Shown one piece after another: positions 13,269 to 27,100 of a stretch of DNA of 64,000 nt. A model generated the notes under the pieces. It did no database searches. It was not told the DNA's origin and was given only the letters and a program-made list of their open reading frames with translations. The stretch is taken from NCBI RefSeq assembly GCF_050947335.1, contig NW_027473844.1, positions 1-64,000 of the forward strand. Reading direction: 5' to 3'. The translations under genes were made by a program, and so were the position numbers. This DNA is from Megachile rotundata (taxonomy: Eukaryota > Arthropoda > Insecta > Hymenoptera > Megachilidae). Position 1 is the stretch's first letter. Each line of letters starts with the position of its first letter.

Positions 13269-13683
13269 GTTAGATTGATAATACTAAGAGTAGTGAGTAT
13301 AGTAATTCTCGTTCTATCGATCATATAAGCATAATATGGCTAATAATATGAGTCAGATTCATAATAATAATAGTAATAAGTATAGTAATTGTCGTTCTAT
13401 CGATCATTTAAGCATAATATGGCGAATAATATGAGTTGGGTTGATAAAAATAAGAATAATAAGTATAGTAATTGTCGTTCTATCGATCATATAAGCATAA
13501 TATGGCTAATAATATGAGTTAGATTGGTAATAATAAGAGTAATAAGTATAGTAATTGTCGTTCTATCGATCATATAAGCATAATATGGCTAATAATATGA
13601 GTTAGATTGATAATACTAAGAGTAGTGAGTATAGTAATTCTCGTTCTATCGATCATATAAGCATAATATGGCTAATAATATGA
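13020..13683 (+). repeat. 4-unit (332 bp) tandem duplication
   Basis: Units at 13020, 13103, 13186 and 13269 are the GTCAGATTCAT, GTTGGGTTG, ATTGGTAATAATAAG and CTCGTTC types. They are repeated in the same order at 13352, 13435, 13518 and 13601, a period of 332 bp. I saw no base difference between the two copies. The next unit (13684) is the GATTTAGATTG type. This looks like a recent local duplication. Confidence 0.88.
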
Positions 13684-15259
13684 TTTAGATTGATAATAAT
13701 AACAGTAATAAGTATAGTAGTTGTCGTTCTATCGATCATTTAAGCATAATATGGCTAATAATATGAGTTAGATTGATAATAATAACAGTAATAAGTATAG
13801 TAATTGACGTTCTATCGATAATATAAGCATAATATGGCTAATAATATGAGTTAGATTGATAATAATAACAGTAATAAGTATAGCAATTGTCGTTCTATCG
13901 ATAATATAAGCATAATATGGCTAATAATATGAGTTAGAGTGATAATACTAAGAGTAGTGAGTATAGTAATTTCATTCTATCGATCATATAAGCATAATAT
14001 GGCTAATAATATGAGTTAGATTGATAATAATAACAGTAATAAGTATAGTAATTGTGGTTCTATCGATAATATAAGCATAACACGGCTAATAATATGAGAT
14101 AGATTGATAATACTAAGAGTAGTGAGTATAGTAATTGTCGTTCTATCGATCATATAAGCATAATATGGCTAATAATATGAGTTAGATTGATAATAATAAG
14201 AGTAATGAGTATAGTAATTGTAGTTCTATCGATCATATCTGCATAATATGGCTAATAATATGAGTTAGATTGATAATACTAAGAGTAGTGAGTATAGTAA
14301 TTCTCATTCTATCGATCATATAAGCATAATATGGCTAATAATATGAGTTAGATTGATAATAGTAACAGTAATAAGTATAGTAATTGTGGTTCTATCGATA
14401 ATATAAGCATAATATGGCTAATAATATGAGTTAGAGTGATAATACTAAGAGTAGTGAGTATAGTAATTCTCATTCTATCGATCATATAAGCATAATATGG
14501 CTAATAATATGAGTTAGATTGATAATAGTAACAGTAATAAGTATAGTAATTGTCGTTCTATCGATAATATAAGCATAATATGGCTAATAATATGAGTTAG
14601 ATTGATAATACTAAGAGTAGTGAGTATATTAATTGTCGTTCTATCGATCATATAAGCATAATATGGCTAATAATATGAGTTAGATTGATAATAATAAGAG
14701 TAATGAGTATAGTAATTGTAGTTCTATCGATCATATCTGCATAATATGGTTAATAATATGAGTTAGATTCATAACAATAAGAGTAATAAGTATGGTAATT
14801 GTCGTTCTATCGATCATATAAACATAATATGGCTAATAATATGAGTTACATTGATAATAATAAGAGTAATAAGGTTAGTATTTGTCGTCCTCTCGATCAT
14901 ATAAGCATAATGTGGCTAATAATATGAGTTAGATTCATAATAATAAGAGTAATGAGGATAGTAATTGTCGTTCTATCGATCATTTAAGCATAATATGGCG
15001 AATAATATGAGTTGGGTTGATAAAAATAAGAATAATAAGTATAGTAATTGTCGTTCTATCGATCATATAAGCATAATATGGCTAATAATATGAGTTAGAT
15101 TGATAATAATAAGAGTAATGAGTATAGTAATTGTAGTTCTATCGATCATATCTGCATAATATGGTTAATAATATGAGTTAGAATGATAATAATAAGAGTA
15201 ATAAGTATAGTAATTGTCGTTCTATCGATCATATCTGCATAATATGGTTAATACTATGA

Positions 15260-15342
15260 GTTAGATTGATAATAGTGAGTGTAATAACTATAGTGAATGC
15301 CGTTCTACCGATCATATCAGCATAATATGGGTAATATTATGA
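15260..15342 (+). repeat. Highly diverged CTACCG monomer, type 1
   Basis: This monomer departs from consensus at many sites: AATAACTATAGTGAATG, GCCGTTCTACCG, CATATCAGC and TATGGGTAATATTATGA. Its length stays 83 bp. This subtype has GATAATAGTGAG and is followed by a GTTGGATTG unit with GAGTCTAG. Further copies start at 21147 and 32088. It is the most diverged monomer I see in the window. Confidence 0.88.
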
Positions 15343-15934
15343 GTTGGATTGATAATAATAAGAGTAATGAGTCTAGTAATTGTAGTTCTATCGATCATAT
15401 AAGCATAATGTGGCTAATAATATGAGTTAGATTCATAATAATAAGAGTAATGAGGATAGTAATTGTCGTTCTATCGATCATTTAAGCATAATATGGCGAA
15501 TAATATGAGTTGGGTTGATAAAAATAAGAATAATAAGTATAGTAATTGTCGTTCTATCGAGCATATAAGCATAATATGGCTAGTAATATGAGTTAGATTG
15601 ATAATAATAACAGTAATAAGTATAGCAATTGTCGTTCTATCGATAATATAAGCATAATATGGCTAATAATATGAGTTAGAGTGATAATACTAAGAGTAGT
15701 GAGTATAGTAATTTCATTCTATCGATCATATAAGCATAATATGGCTAATAATATGAGTTAGATTGATAATAATAACAGTAATAAGTATAGTAATTGTGGT
15801 TCTATCGATAATATAAGCATAACACGGCTAATAATATGAGTTAGATTGATAATACTAAGAGTAGTGAGTATAGTAATTGTCGTTCTATCGATCATATAAG
15901 CATAATATGGCTAATAATATGAGTTAGAGTGATA

Positions 15935-17590
15935 ATACTAAGAGTAGTGGGTATAGTAATTTCATTCTATCGATCATATAAGCATAATATGGCTAATAAT
16001 ATGAGTTAGATTGATAATAATAAGAGTAATAAGTATTGTAATTGTCGTTCTATCGATCATTTAAGCATTATATGGCGAATAATATGAGTTGGGTTGATAA
16101 AAATAAGAATAATAAGTATAGTAATTGTCGTTCTATCGATCATATAAGCATAATATGGCTAATAATATGAGTTAGATTGGTAATAATAAGAGTAATAAGT
16201 ATAGTAATTGTCGTTCTATCGATCATATAAGCATAATATGGCTAATAATATGAGTTAGATTGATAATACTAAGAGTAGTGAGTATAGTAATTCTCGTTCT
16301 ATCGATCATATAAGCATAATATGGTTAATAATATGAGTTAGATTGATAATAATAAGAGTAATAAGTATAGTAATTGTCGTTCTATCAATCATATCTGCAT
16401 AATATGGTTAATAATATGAGTTAGATTGATAACAGTGAGTGTAATAAGTATAGTAATTGTAGTTCTATCGATCATATAAGCATAATATGGCTAATAATAT
16501 GAGTCAGATTCATAATAATAATAGTAATAAGTATAGTAATTGTCGTTCTATCGATCATTTAAGCATTATATGGCGAATAATATGAGTTGGGTTGATAAAA
16601 ATAAGAATAATAAGTATAGTAATTGTCGTTCTATCGATCATATAAGCATAATATGGCTAATAATATGAGTTAGATTGGTAATAATAAGAGTAATAAGTAT
16701 AGTAATTGTCGTTCTATCGATCATATAAGCATAATATGGCTAATAATATGAGTTAGATTGATAATACTAAGAGTAGTGGGTATAGTAATTTCATTCTATC
16801 GATCATATAAGCATAATATGGCTAATAATATGAGTTAGATTGATAATAATAAGAGTAATAAGTATTGTAATTGTCGTTCTATCGATCATTTAAGCATTAT
16901 ATGGCGAATAATATGAGTTGGGTTGATAAAAATAAGAATAATAAGTATAGTAATTGTCGTTCTATCGATCATATATGCATAATATGGCTAATAATATGAG
17001 TTAGATTGGTAATAATAAGAGTAATAAGTATAGTAATTGTCGTTCTATCGATCATATAAGCATAATATGGCTAATAATATGAGTTAGATTGATAATACTA
17101 AGAGTAGTGAGTATAGTAATTCTCGTTCTATCGATCATATAAGCATAATATGGTTAATAATATGAGTTAGATTGATAATAATAAGAGTAATAAGTATAGT
17201 AATTGTCGTTCTATCAATCATATCTGCATAATATGGTTAATAATATGAGTTAGATTGATAACAGTGAGTGTAATAAGTATAGTAATTGTAGTTCTATCGA
17301 TCATATAAGCATAATATGGCTAATAATATGAGTCAGATTCATAATAATAATAGTAATAAGTATAGTAATTGTCGTTCTATCGATCATTTAAGCATTATAT
17401 GGCGAATAATATGAGTTGGGTTGATAAAAATAAGAATAATAAGTATAGTAATTGTCGTTCTATCGATCATATAAGCATAATATGGCTAATAATATGAGTT
17501 AGATTGGTAATAATAAGAGTAATAAGTATAGTAATTGTCGTTCTATCGATCATATAAGCATAATATGGCTAATAATATGAGTTAGATTGA
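15935..17590 (+). repeat. 10-unit (829 bp) tandem duplication
   Basis: Two copies of a ten-monomer block follow each other with a period of 829 bp, which is 830 less one base because one unit is the 82-bp type. The motif TTATATGGCG sits at 16068, 16566, 16897 and 17395, giving spacings 498, 331 and 498. The rare AGTGGGTATAG state occurs at 15947 and 16776. The boundary unit at 16752 is chimeric. The related block at about 21.85-22.7 kb has only one copy. Confidence 0.87.
16752..16833 (+). repeat. Chimeric monomer at the 829-bp junction
   Basis: This 82-bp unit has the left part GTTAGATTGATAATACTAAG, as in 17581. Its right part carries AGTGGGTATAG and AATTTCATTC, as in the 15923 unit, whose left part is GTTAGAGTG. 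It therefore joins the start of one monomer type to the end of another at homologous positions. This is the product expected when misaligned monomers recombine in register. Confidence 0.8.
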
Positions 17591-20439
17591 TAATACTAAG
17601 AGTAGTGAGTATAGTAATTCTCGTTCTATCGATCATATAAGCATAATATGGCTAATAATATGATTTAGATTGATAATAATAAGAGTAATAAGTATAGTAG
17701 TTGTCGTTCTATCGATCATTTAAGCATAATATGGCTAATAATATGAGTTAGATTGATAATAATAACAGTAATAAGTATAGCAATTGTCGTTCTATCGATA
17801 ATATAAGCATAATATGGCTAATAATATGAGTTAGAGTGATAATACTAAGAGTAGTGAGTATAGTAATTTCATTCTATCGATCATATAAGCATAATATGGC
17901 TAATAATATGAGTTAGATTGATAATAATAACAGTAATAAGTATAGTAATTGTGGTTCTATCGATAATATAAGCATAACACGGCTAATAATATGAGTTAGA
18001 TTGATAATACTAAGAGTAGTGAGTATAGTAATTGTCGTTCTATCGATCATATAAGCATAATATGGCTAATAATATGAGTTAGAGTGATAATACTAAGAGT
18101 AGTGAGTATAGTAATTTCATTCTATCGATCATATAAGCATAATATGGCTAATAATATGAGTTAGATTGATAATAATAACAGTAATAAGTATAGTAATTGT
18201 GGTTCTATCGATAATATAAGCATAACACGGCTAATAATATGAGTTAGATTGATAATACTAAGAGTAGTGAGTATAGTAATTGTCGTTCTATCGATCATAT
18301 AAGCATAATATGGCTAATAATATGAGTTAGATTGATAATAATAAGAGTAATGAGTATAGTAATTGTAGTTCTATCGATCATATAAGCATAATATGGCTAA
18401 TAATATGAGTTAGAGTGATAATACTAAGAGTAGTGAGTATAGTAATTTCATTCTATCGATCATATAAGCATAATATGGCTAATAATATGAGTTAGATTGA
18501 TAATAGTAACAGTAATAAGTATAGTTATTGTCGTTCTATCGATAATATAAGCATAATATGGCTAATAATATGAGTTAGATTGATAATACTAAGAGTAGTG
18601 AGTATAGTAATTGTAGTTCTATCGATCATATCTGCATAATATGGTTAATAATATGAGTGAGATTCATAACAATAAGAGTAATAAGTATCGTAATTGTCGT
18701 TCTATCGATCATATAAACATAATATGGCTAATAATATGAGTTACATTGATAATAATATGAGTAATAAGTATAGTAATTGTAGTTCTATCGATCATATCTG
18801 CATAATATGGTTAATAATATGAGTTAGAATGATAATAATAAGAGTAATAAGTACAGTAATTGTCGTTCTATCGATCATATCTGCATAATATGGTTAATAC
18901 TATGAGTTAGATTCATAACAATAAGAGTAATAAGTATAGTAATTGTCGTTCTATCGATCATATAAGCATAATATGGCTAATAATATGAGTTAGATTGATA
19001 ATAATAACAGTAATAAGTATAGTTATTGTCGTTCTATCGATAATATAAGCATAATATGGCTAATAATATGAGTTAGATTGATAATACTAAGAGTAGTGAG
19101 TATAGTAATTCTCGTTCTAACGATCGTATAAGCATAATATGGCTAATAATATGAGTTAGATTGATAATAATAAGAGTAATAAGTATAGTAATTGTCGTTC
19201 TATCGATCATATAAGCATAATATGGCTAATAATATGAGTTAGATTGATAATACTAAGAGCAGTGAGTATAGTAATTCTCGTTCTATCGATAATATAAGCA
19301 TAATATGGCTAATAATATGAGTTAGATTGATAATACTAAGAGTAGTGAGTATATTAATTGTCGTTCTATCGATCATATAAGCATAATATGGCTAATAATA
19401 TGAGTTAGATTGATAATAATAAGAGTAATAAGTATAGTAATAGTCGTTCTCTCGATCATATAAGCATAATATGGCTAATAATATGAGTTAGAGTGATAAT
19501 ACTAAGAGTAGTGAGTATAGTAATTGTCGTTCTATCGATCATGTAAGCATAATATGACTAATAATATGAGTTAGATTGATAATAGTAAGTGGAATAAGTA
19601 TAGTAAATGTCGTGCTATCGATCATATCTGCATAATATGGTTAATAATATGAGTTAGATTGATAATAATAAGAGTAATAAGTATAGTAATTGTCGTTCTA
19701 TCGATCATATCTGCATAATATGGTTAATAATATGAGTTAGATTGATAATAGTGAGTGTAATAAGTATAGTAATTGTAGTTCTATCGATCATATAAGCATA
19801 ATATGGCTAATAATATGAGTCAGATTCATAATAATAAGAGTAATAAGTATAGTAATTGTCGTTCTATCGATCATTTAAGCATAATATGGCGAATAATATG
19901 AGTTGGGTTGATAAAAATAAGAATAATAAGTATAGTAATTGTCGTTCTATCGATCATATAAGCATAATATGGCTAATAACATGAGTTAGAGTGATAATAC
20001 TAAGAGTAGTGAGTATAGTAATTCTCATTCTATCGATCATATAAGCATAATATGGCTAATAATATGAGTTAGATTGATAATAGTAACAGTAATAAGTATA
20101 GTAATTGTCGTTCTATCGATAATATAAGCATAATATTGGTAATAATATGAGTTAGATTGATAATAATAAGAGTAATGAGTATAGTAATTGTAGTTCTATC
20201 GATCATATAAGCATAATATGGCTAATAATATGAGTTAGATTGATAATAATAACAGTAATAAGTATAGTAATTGTGGTTCTATCGATAATATAAGCATAAT
20301 ATGGCTAATAATATGAGTTAGATTGATAATACTAAGAGTAGTGAGTATAGTAATTGTAGTTCTATCGGTCATATCTGCATAATATGGTTAATAATGTGAG
20401 TTAGATTCATAATAATAAGAGTAATAAGTATAGTAATTG

Positions 20440-23400
20440 TCGTTCTATCGATAATATAAGCATAATATGGCTAATAATATGAGTTAGATTGATAATACTA
20501 AGAGTAGTGAGTATATTAATTGTCGTTCTATCGATCATATAAGCATAATATGGCTAATAATATGAGTTAGATTGATAATAATAAGAGTAATGAGTATAGT
20601 AATTGTAGTTCTATCGATCATATCTGCATAATATGGTTAATAATATGAGTTAGGTTCATAACAATAAGAGTAATAAGTATGGTAATTGTCGTTCTATCGA
20701 TCATATAAACATAATATGGCTAATAATATGAGTCACATTGATAATAATAAGAGTAATAAGGTTAGTATTTGTCGTCCTCTAGATCATATAAGCATAATGT
20801 GGCTAATAATATGAGTTAGATTCATAATAATAAGAGTAATGAGGATAGTAATTGTCGTTCTATCGATCATTTAAGCATAATATGGCGAATAATATGAGTT
20901 GGGTTGATAAAAATAAGAATAATAAGTATAGTAATTGTCGTTCTATCGATCATATAAGCATAATATGGCTAATAATATGAGTTAGATTGATAATAATAAG
21001 AGTAATGAGTATAGTAATTGTAGTTCTATCGATCATATCTGCATAATATGGTTAATAATATGAGTTAGAATGATAATAATAAGAGTAATAAGTATAGTAA
21101 TTGTCGTTCTATCGATCATATCTGCATAATATGGTTAATACTATGAGTTAGATTGATAATAGTGAGTGTAATAACTATAGTGAATGCCGTTCTACCGATC
21201 ATATCAGCATAATATGGGTAATATTATGAGTTGGATTGATAATAATAAGAGTAATGAGTCTAGTAATTGTAGTTCTATCGATCATATAAGCATAATGTGG
21301 CTAATAATATGAGTTAGATTCATAATAATAAGAGTAATGAGGATAGTAATTGTCGTTCTATCGATCATTTAAGCATAATATGGCGAATAATATGAGTTGG
21401 GTTGATAAAAATAAGAATAATAAGTATAGTAATTGTCGTTCTATCGATCATATAAGCATAATATGGCTAGTAATATGAGTTAGATTGATAATAATAACAG
21501 TAATAAGTATAGCAATTGTCGTTCTATCGATAATATAAGCATAATATGGCTAATAATATGAGTTAGAGTGATAATACTAAGAGTAGTGAGTATAGTAATT
21601 TCATTCTATCGATCATATAAGCATAATATGGCTAATAATATGAGTTAGATTGATAATAATAACAGTAATAAGTATAGTAATTGTGGTTCTATCGATAATA
21701 TAAGCATAACACGGATAATAATATGAGTTAGATTGATAATACTAAGAGTAGTGAGTATAGTAATTGTCGTTCTATCGATCATATAAGCATAATATGGCTA
21801 ATAATATGAGTTAGAGTGATAATACTAAGAGTAGTGAGTATAGTAATTTCATTCTATCGATCATATAAGCATAATATGGCTAATAATATGAGTTAGATTG
21901 ATAATAATAAGAGTAATAAGTATTGTAATTGTCGTTCTATCGATCATTTAAGCATTATATGGCGAATAATATGAGTTGGGTTGATAAAAATAAGAATAAT
22001 AAGTATAGTAATTGTCGTTCTATCGATCATATAAGCATAATATGGCTAATAATATGAGTTAGATTGGTAATAATAAGAGTAATAAGTATAGTAATTGTCG
22101 TTCTATCGATCATATAAGCATAATATGGCTAATAATATGAGTTAGATTGATAATACTAAGAGTAGTGAGTATAGTAATTCTCGTTCTATCGATCATATAA
22201 GCATAATATGGTTAATAATATGAGTTAGATTGATAATAATAAGAGTAATAAGTATAGTAATTGTCGTTCTATCAATCATATCTGCATAATATGGTTAATA
22301 ATATGAGTTAGATTGATAACAGTGAGTGTAATAAGTATAGTAATTGTAGTTCTATCGATCATATAAGCATAATATGGCTAATAATATGAGTCAGATTCAT
22401 AATAATAATAGTAATAAGTATAGTAATTGTCGTTCTATCGATCATTTAAGCATTATATGGCGAATAATATGAGTTGGGTTGATAAAAATAAGAATAATAA
22501 GTATAGTAATTGTCGTTCTATCGATCATATAAGCATAATATGGCTAATAATATGAGTTAGATTGGTAATAATAAGAGTAATAAGTATAGTAATTGTCGTT
22601 CTATCGATCATATAAGCATAATATGGCTAATAATATGAGTTAGATTGATAATACTAAGAGTAGTGAGTATAGTAATTCTCGTTCTATCGATCATATAAGC
22701 ATAATATGGCTAATAATATGATTTAGATTGATAATAATAAGAGTAATAAGTATAGTAGTTGTCGTTCTATCGATCATTTAAGCATAATATGGCTAATAAT
22801 ATGAGTTAGATTGATAATAATAACAGTAATAAGTATAGTAATTGACGTTCTATCGATAATATAAGCATAATATGGCTAATAATATGAGTTAGATTGATAA
22901 TAATAACAGTAATAAGTATAGCAATTGTCGTTCTATCGATAATATAAGCATAATATGGCTAATAATATGAGTTAGAGTGATAATACTAAGAGTAGTGAGT
23001 ATAGTAATTTCATTCTATCGATCATATAAGCATAATATGGCTAATAATATGAGTTAGATTGATAATAATAACAGTAATAAGTATAGTAATTGTGGTTCTA
23101 TCGATAATATAAGCATAACACGGCTAATAATATGAGTTAGATTGATAATACTAAGAGTAGTGAGTATAGTAATTGTCGTTCTATCGATCATATAAGCATA
23201 ATATGGCTAATAATATGAGTTAGAGTGATAATACTAAGAGTAGTGAGTATAGTAATTTCATTCTATCGATCATATAAGCATAATATGGCTAATAATATGA
23301 GTTAGATTGATAATAATAACAGTAATAAGTATAGTAATTGTGGTTCTATCGATAATATAAGCATAACACGGCTAATAATATGAGTTAGATTGATAATACT

Positions 23401-25130
23401 AAGAGTAGTGAGTATAGTAATTGTCGTTCTATCGATCATATAAGCATAATATGGCTAATAATATGAGTTAGATTGATAATAATAAGAGTAATGAGTATAG
23501 TAATTGTAGTTCTATCGATCATATAAGCATAATATGGCTAATAATATGAGTTAGAGTGATAATACTAAGAGTAGTGAGTATAGTAATTTCATTCTATCGA
23601 TCATATAAGCATAATATGGCTAATAATATGAGTTAGATTGATAATAGTAACAGTAATAAGTATAGTTATTGTCGTTCTATCGATAATATAAGCATAATAT
23701 GGCTAATAATATGAGTTAGATTGATAATACTAAGAGTAGTGAGTATAGTAATTGTAGTTCTATCGATCATATCTGCATAATATGGTTAATAATATGAGTG
23801 AGATTCATAACAATAAGAGTAATAAGTATAGTAATTGTCGTTCTATCGATCATATCTGCATAATATGGTTAATACTATGAGTTAGATTGATAATAGTGGG
23901 TGTAATAACTATAGTGAATGCCGTTCTACCGATCATATCAGCATAATATGGGTAATATTATGAGTTAGATTCATAACAATAAGAGTAATAAGTATAGTAA
24001 TTGTCGTTCTATCGATCATATAAGCATAATATGGCTAATAATATGAGTTAGATTGATAATAATAACAGTAATAAGTATAGTTATTGTCGTTCTATCGATA
24101 ATATAAGCATAATATGGCTAATAATATGAGTTAGATTGATAATACTAAGAGTAGTGAGTATAGTAATTCTCGTTCTAACGATCGTATAAGCATAATATGG
24201 CTAATAATATGAGTTAGGTTGATAATAATAAGAGTAATAAGTATAGTAATTGTCGTTCTATCGATCATATAAGCATAATATGGCTAATAATATGAGTTAG
24301 ATTGATAATACTAAGAGCAGTGAGTATAGTAATTCACGTTCTATCGATAATATAAGCATAATATGGCTAATAATATGAGTTAGATTGATAATACTAAGAG
24401 TAGTGAGTATATTAATTGTCGTTCTATCGATCATATAAGCATAATATGGCTAATAATATGAGTTAGATTGATAATAATAAGAGTAATGAGTATAGTAATT
24501 GTCGTTCTATCGATCATATAAGCATAATATGGCTAATAATATGAGTTAGATTGATAATACTAAGAGCAGTGAGTATAGTAATTCTCGTTCTATCGATAAT
24601 ATAAGCATAATATGGCTAATAATATGAGTTAGATTGATAATACTAAGAGTAGTGAGTATATTAATTGTCGTTCTATCGATCATATAAGCATAATATGGCT
24701 AATAATATGAGTTAGATTGATAATAATAAGAGTAATGAGTATAGTAATTGTAGTTCTATCGATCATATCTGCATAATATGGTTAATAATATGAGTTAGAT
24801 TCATAACAATAAGAGTAATAAGTATGGTAATTGTCGTTCTATCGATCATATAAACATAATATGGCTAATAATATGAGTTACATTGATAATAATAAGAGTA
24901 ATAAGGTTAGTATTTGTCGTCCTCTCGATCATATAAGCATAATGTGGCTAATAATATGAGTTAGATTCATAATAATAAGAGTAATGAGGATAGTAATTGT
25001 CGTTCTATCGATCATTTAAGCATAATATGGCGAATAATATGAGTTGGGTTGATAAAAATAAGAATAATAAGTATAGTAATTGTCGTTCTATCGATCATAT
25101 AAGCATAATATGGCTAATAATATGAGTTAG
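20440..25130 (+). repeat. Domain II block, copy 2
   Basis: This block is related leftward to copy 1 (offset 5887) and rightward to about 28.26-31.93 kb at an offset of exactly 6796 bp (82 units less ten one-base deletions). The second offset holds for the rare CACGGATAATAATATG at 21710/28506, CGTTCTACCG at 23922/30718 and TATGGTAATTG near 24824/31620. At about 24331 it has AATTCACGTT where the later copy has AATTCTCGTT. Agreement with copy 3 ends near 25.13 kb, where this copy has GTTATTGTCG and copy 3 has GTAATTGTAG. Confidence 0.85.
23881..23963 (+). repeat. Highly diverged CTACCG monomer, type 2
   Basis: This shares the same private changes as type 1, but has GATAATAGTGGGTG and is followed by the ATTCATAACAATAAG unit. 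Further copies start at 30677, 34577, 37980, 39391, 40802, 55906, 57317 and 58728. In the last six it is unit 10 of the 17-mer HOR. The nine type-2 and three type-1 copies share one ancestor, because the CTACCG block is otherwise absent from the array. Confidence 0.88.
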
Positions 25131-27100
25131 ATTGATAATAATAAGAGTAATGAGTATAGTTATTGTCGTTCTATCGATAATATAAGCATAATATGGCTAA
25201 TAATATGAGTTAGATTGGTAATAATAAGAGTAATAAGTATAGTAATTGTCGTTCTATCGATCATATAAGCATAATATGGCTAATAATATGAGTTAGATTG
25301 ATAATACTAAGAGTAGTGAGTATAGTAATTCTCGTTCTATCGATCATATAAGCATAATATGGCTAATAATATGATTTAGATTGATAATAATAAGAGTAAT
25401 AAGTATAGTAGTTGTCGTTCTATCGATCATTTAAGCATAATATGGCTAATAATATGAGTTAGATTGATAATAATAACAGTAATAAGTATAGTAATTGACG
25501 TTCTATCGATAATATAAGCATAATATGGCTAATAATATGAGTTAGATTGATAATAATAACAGTAATAAGTATAGCAATTGTCGTTCTATCGATAATATAA
25601 GCATAATATGGCTAATAATATGAGTTAGAGTGATAATACTAAGAGTAGTGAGTATAGTAATTTCATTCTATCGATCATATAAGCATAATATGGCTAATAA
25701 TATGAGTTAGATTGATAATAATAACAGTAATAAGTATAGTAATTGTGGTTCTATCGATAATATAAGCATAACACGGCTAATAATATGAGTTAGATTGATA
25801 ATACTAAGAGTAGTGAGTATAGTAATTGTCGTTCTATCGATCATATAAGCATAATATGGCTAATAATATGAGTTAGAGTGATAATACTAAGAGTAGTGAG
25901 TATAGTAATTTCATTCTATCGATCATATAAGCATAATATGGCTAATAATATGAGTTAGATTGATAATAATAACAGTAATAAGTATAGTAATTGTGGTTCT
26001 ATCGATAATATAAGCATAACACGGCTAATAATATGAGTTAGATTGATAATACTAAGAGTAGTGAGTATAGTAATTGTCGTTCTATCGATCATATAAGCAT
26101 AATATGGCTAATAATATGAGTTAGATTGATAATAATAAGAGTAATGAGTATAGTAATTGTAGTTCTATCGATCATATAAGCATAATATGGCTAATAATAT
26201 GAGTTAGAGTGATAATACTAAGAGTAGTGAGTATAGTAATTTCATTCTATCGATCATATAAGCATAATATGGCTAATAATATGAGTTAGATTGATAATAG
26301 TAACAGTAATAAGTATAGTTATTGTCGTTCTATCGATAATATAAGCATAATATGGCTAATAATATGAGTTAGATTGATAATACTAAGAGTAGTGAGTATA
26401 GTAATTGTAGTTCTATCGATCATATCTGCATAATATGGTTAATAATATGAGTGAGATTCATAACAATAAGAGTAATAAGTATAGTAATTGTCGTTCTATC
26501 GATCATATAAACATAATATGGCTAATAATATGAGTTACATTGATAATAATATGAGTAATAAGTATAGTAATTGTAGTTCTATCGATCATATCTGCATAAT
26601 ATGGTTAATAATATGAGTTAGAATGATAATAATAAGAGTAATAAGTACAGTAATTGTCGTTCTATCGATCATATCTGCATAATATGGTTAATACTATGAG
26701 TTAGATTCATAACAATAAGAGTAATAAGTATAGTAATTGTCGTTCTATCGATCATATAAGCATAATATGGCTAATAATATGAGTTAGAGTGATAATACTA
26801 AGAGTAGTGAGTATAGTAATTGTGGTTCTATCGATAATATAAGCATAACACGGCTAATAATATGAGTTAGATTGATAATACTAAGAGTAGTGAGTATAGT
26901 AATTGTAGTTCTATCGATCATATAAGCATAATGTGGCTAATAATATGAGTTAGATTCATAATAATAAGAGTAATGAGGATAGTAATTGTCGTTCTATCGA
27001 TCATTTAAGCATAATATGGCGAATAATATGAGTTGGGTTGATAAAAATAAGAATAATAAGTATAGTAATTGTCGTTCTATCGATCATATAAGCATAATAT

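Larger units (their letters stand above)
14550..18500 (+). repeat. Domain II block, copy 1
   Basis: This block corresponds to about 20440-23650. The offset is 5887 bp at its start (71 units less six one-base deletions), for example TATGGTAATTG at 14791 against 20678 and CGTTCTACCG at 15301 against 21188. Further right the offset falls to 5141, because this copy carries an extra 829-bp duplication at about 15.93-17.58 kb and lacks one TTGACGTTC monomer present in the second copy. Six of the 82-bp monomers lie here. The right limit is approximate, because the order changes gradually after about 18.5 kb. Confidence 0.82.

Noticed and set aside
15260..15342. Insertion of a foreign element at the CTACCG monomer
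   Set aside because: It is still 83 bp, in phase, and alignable to the consensus along its length. It is a diverged monomer.
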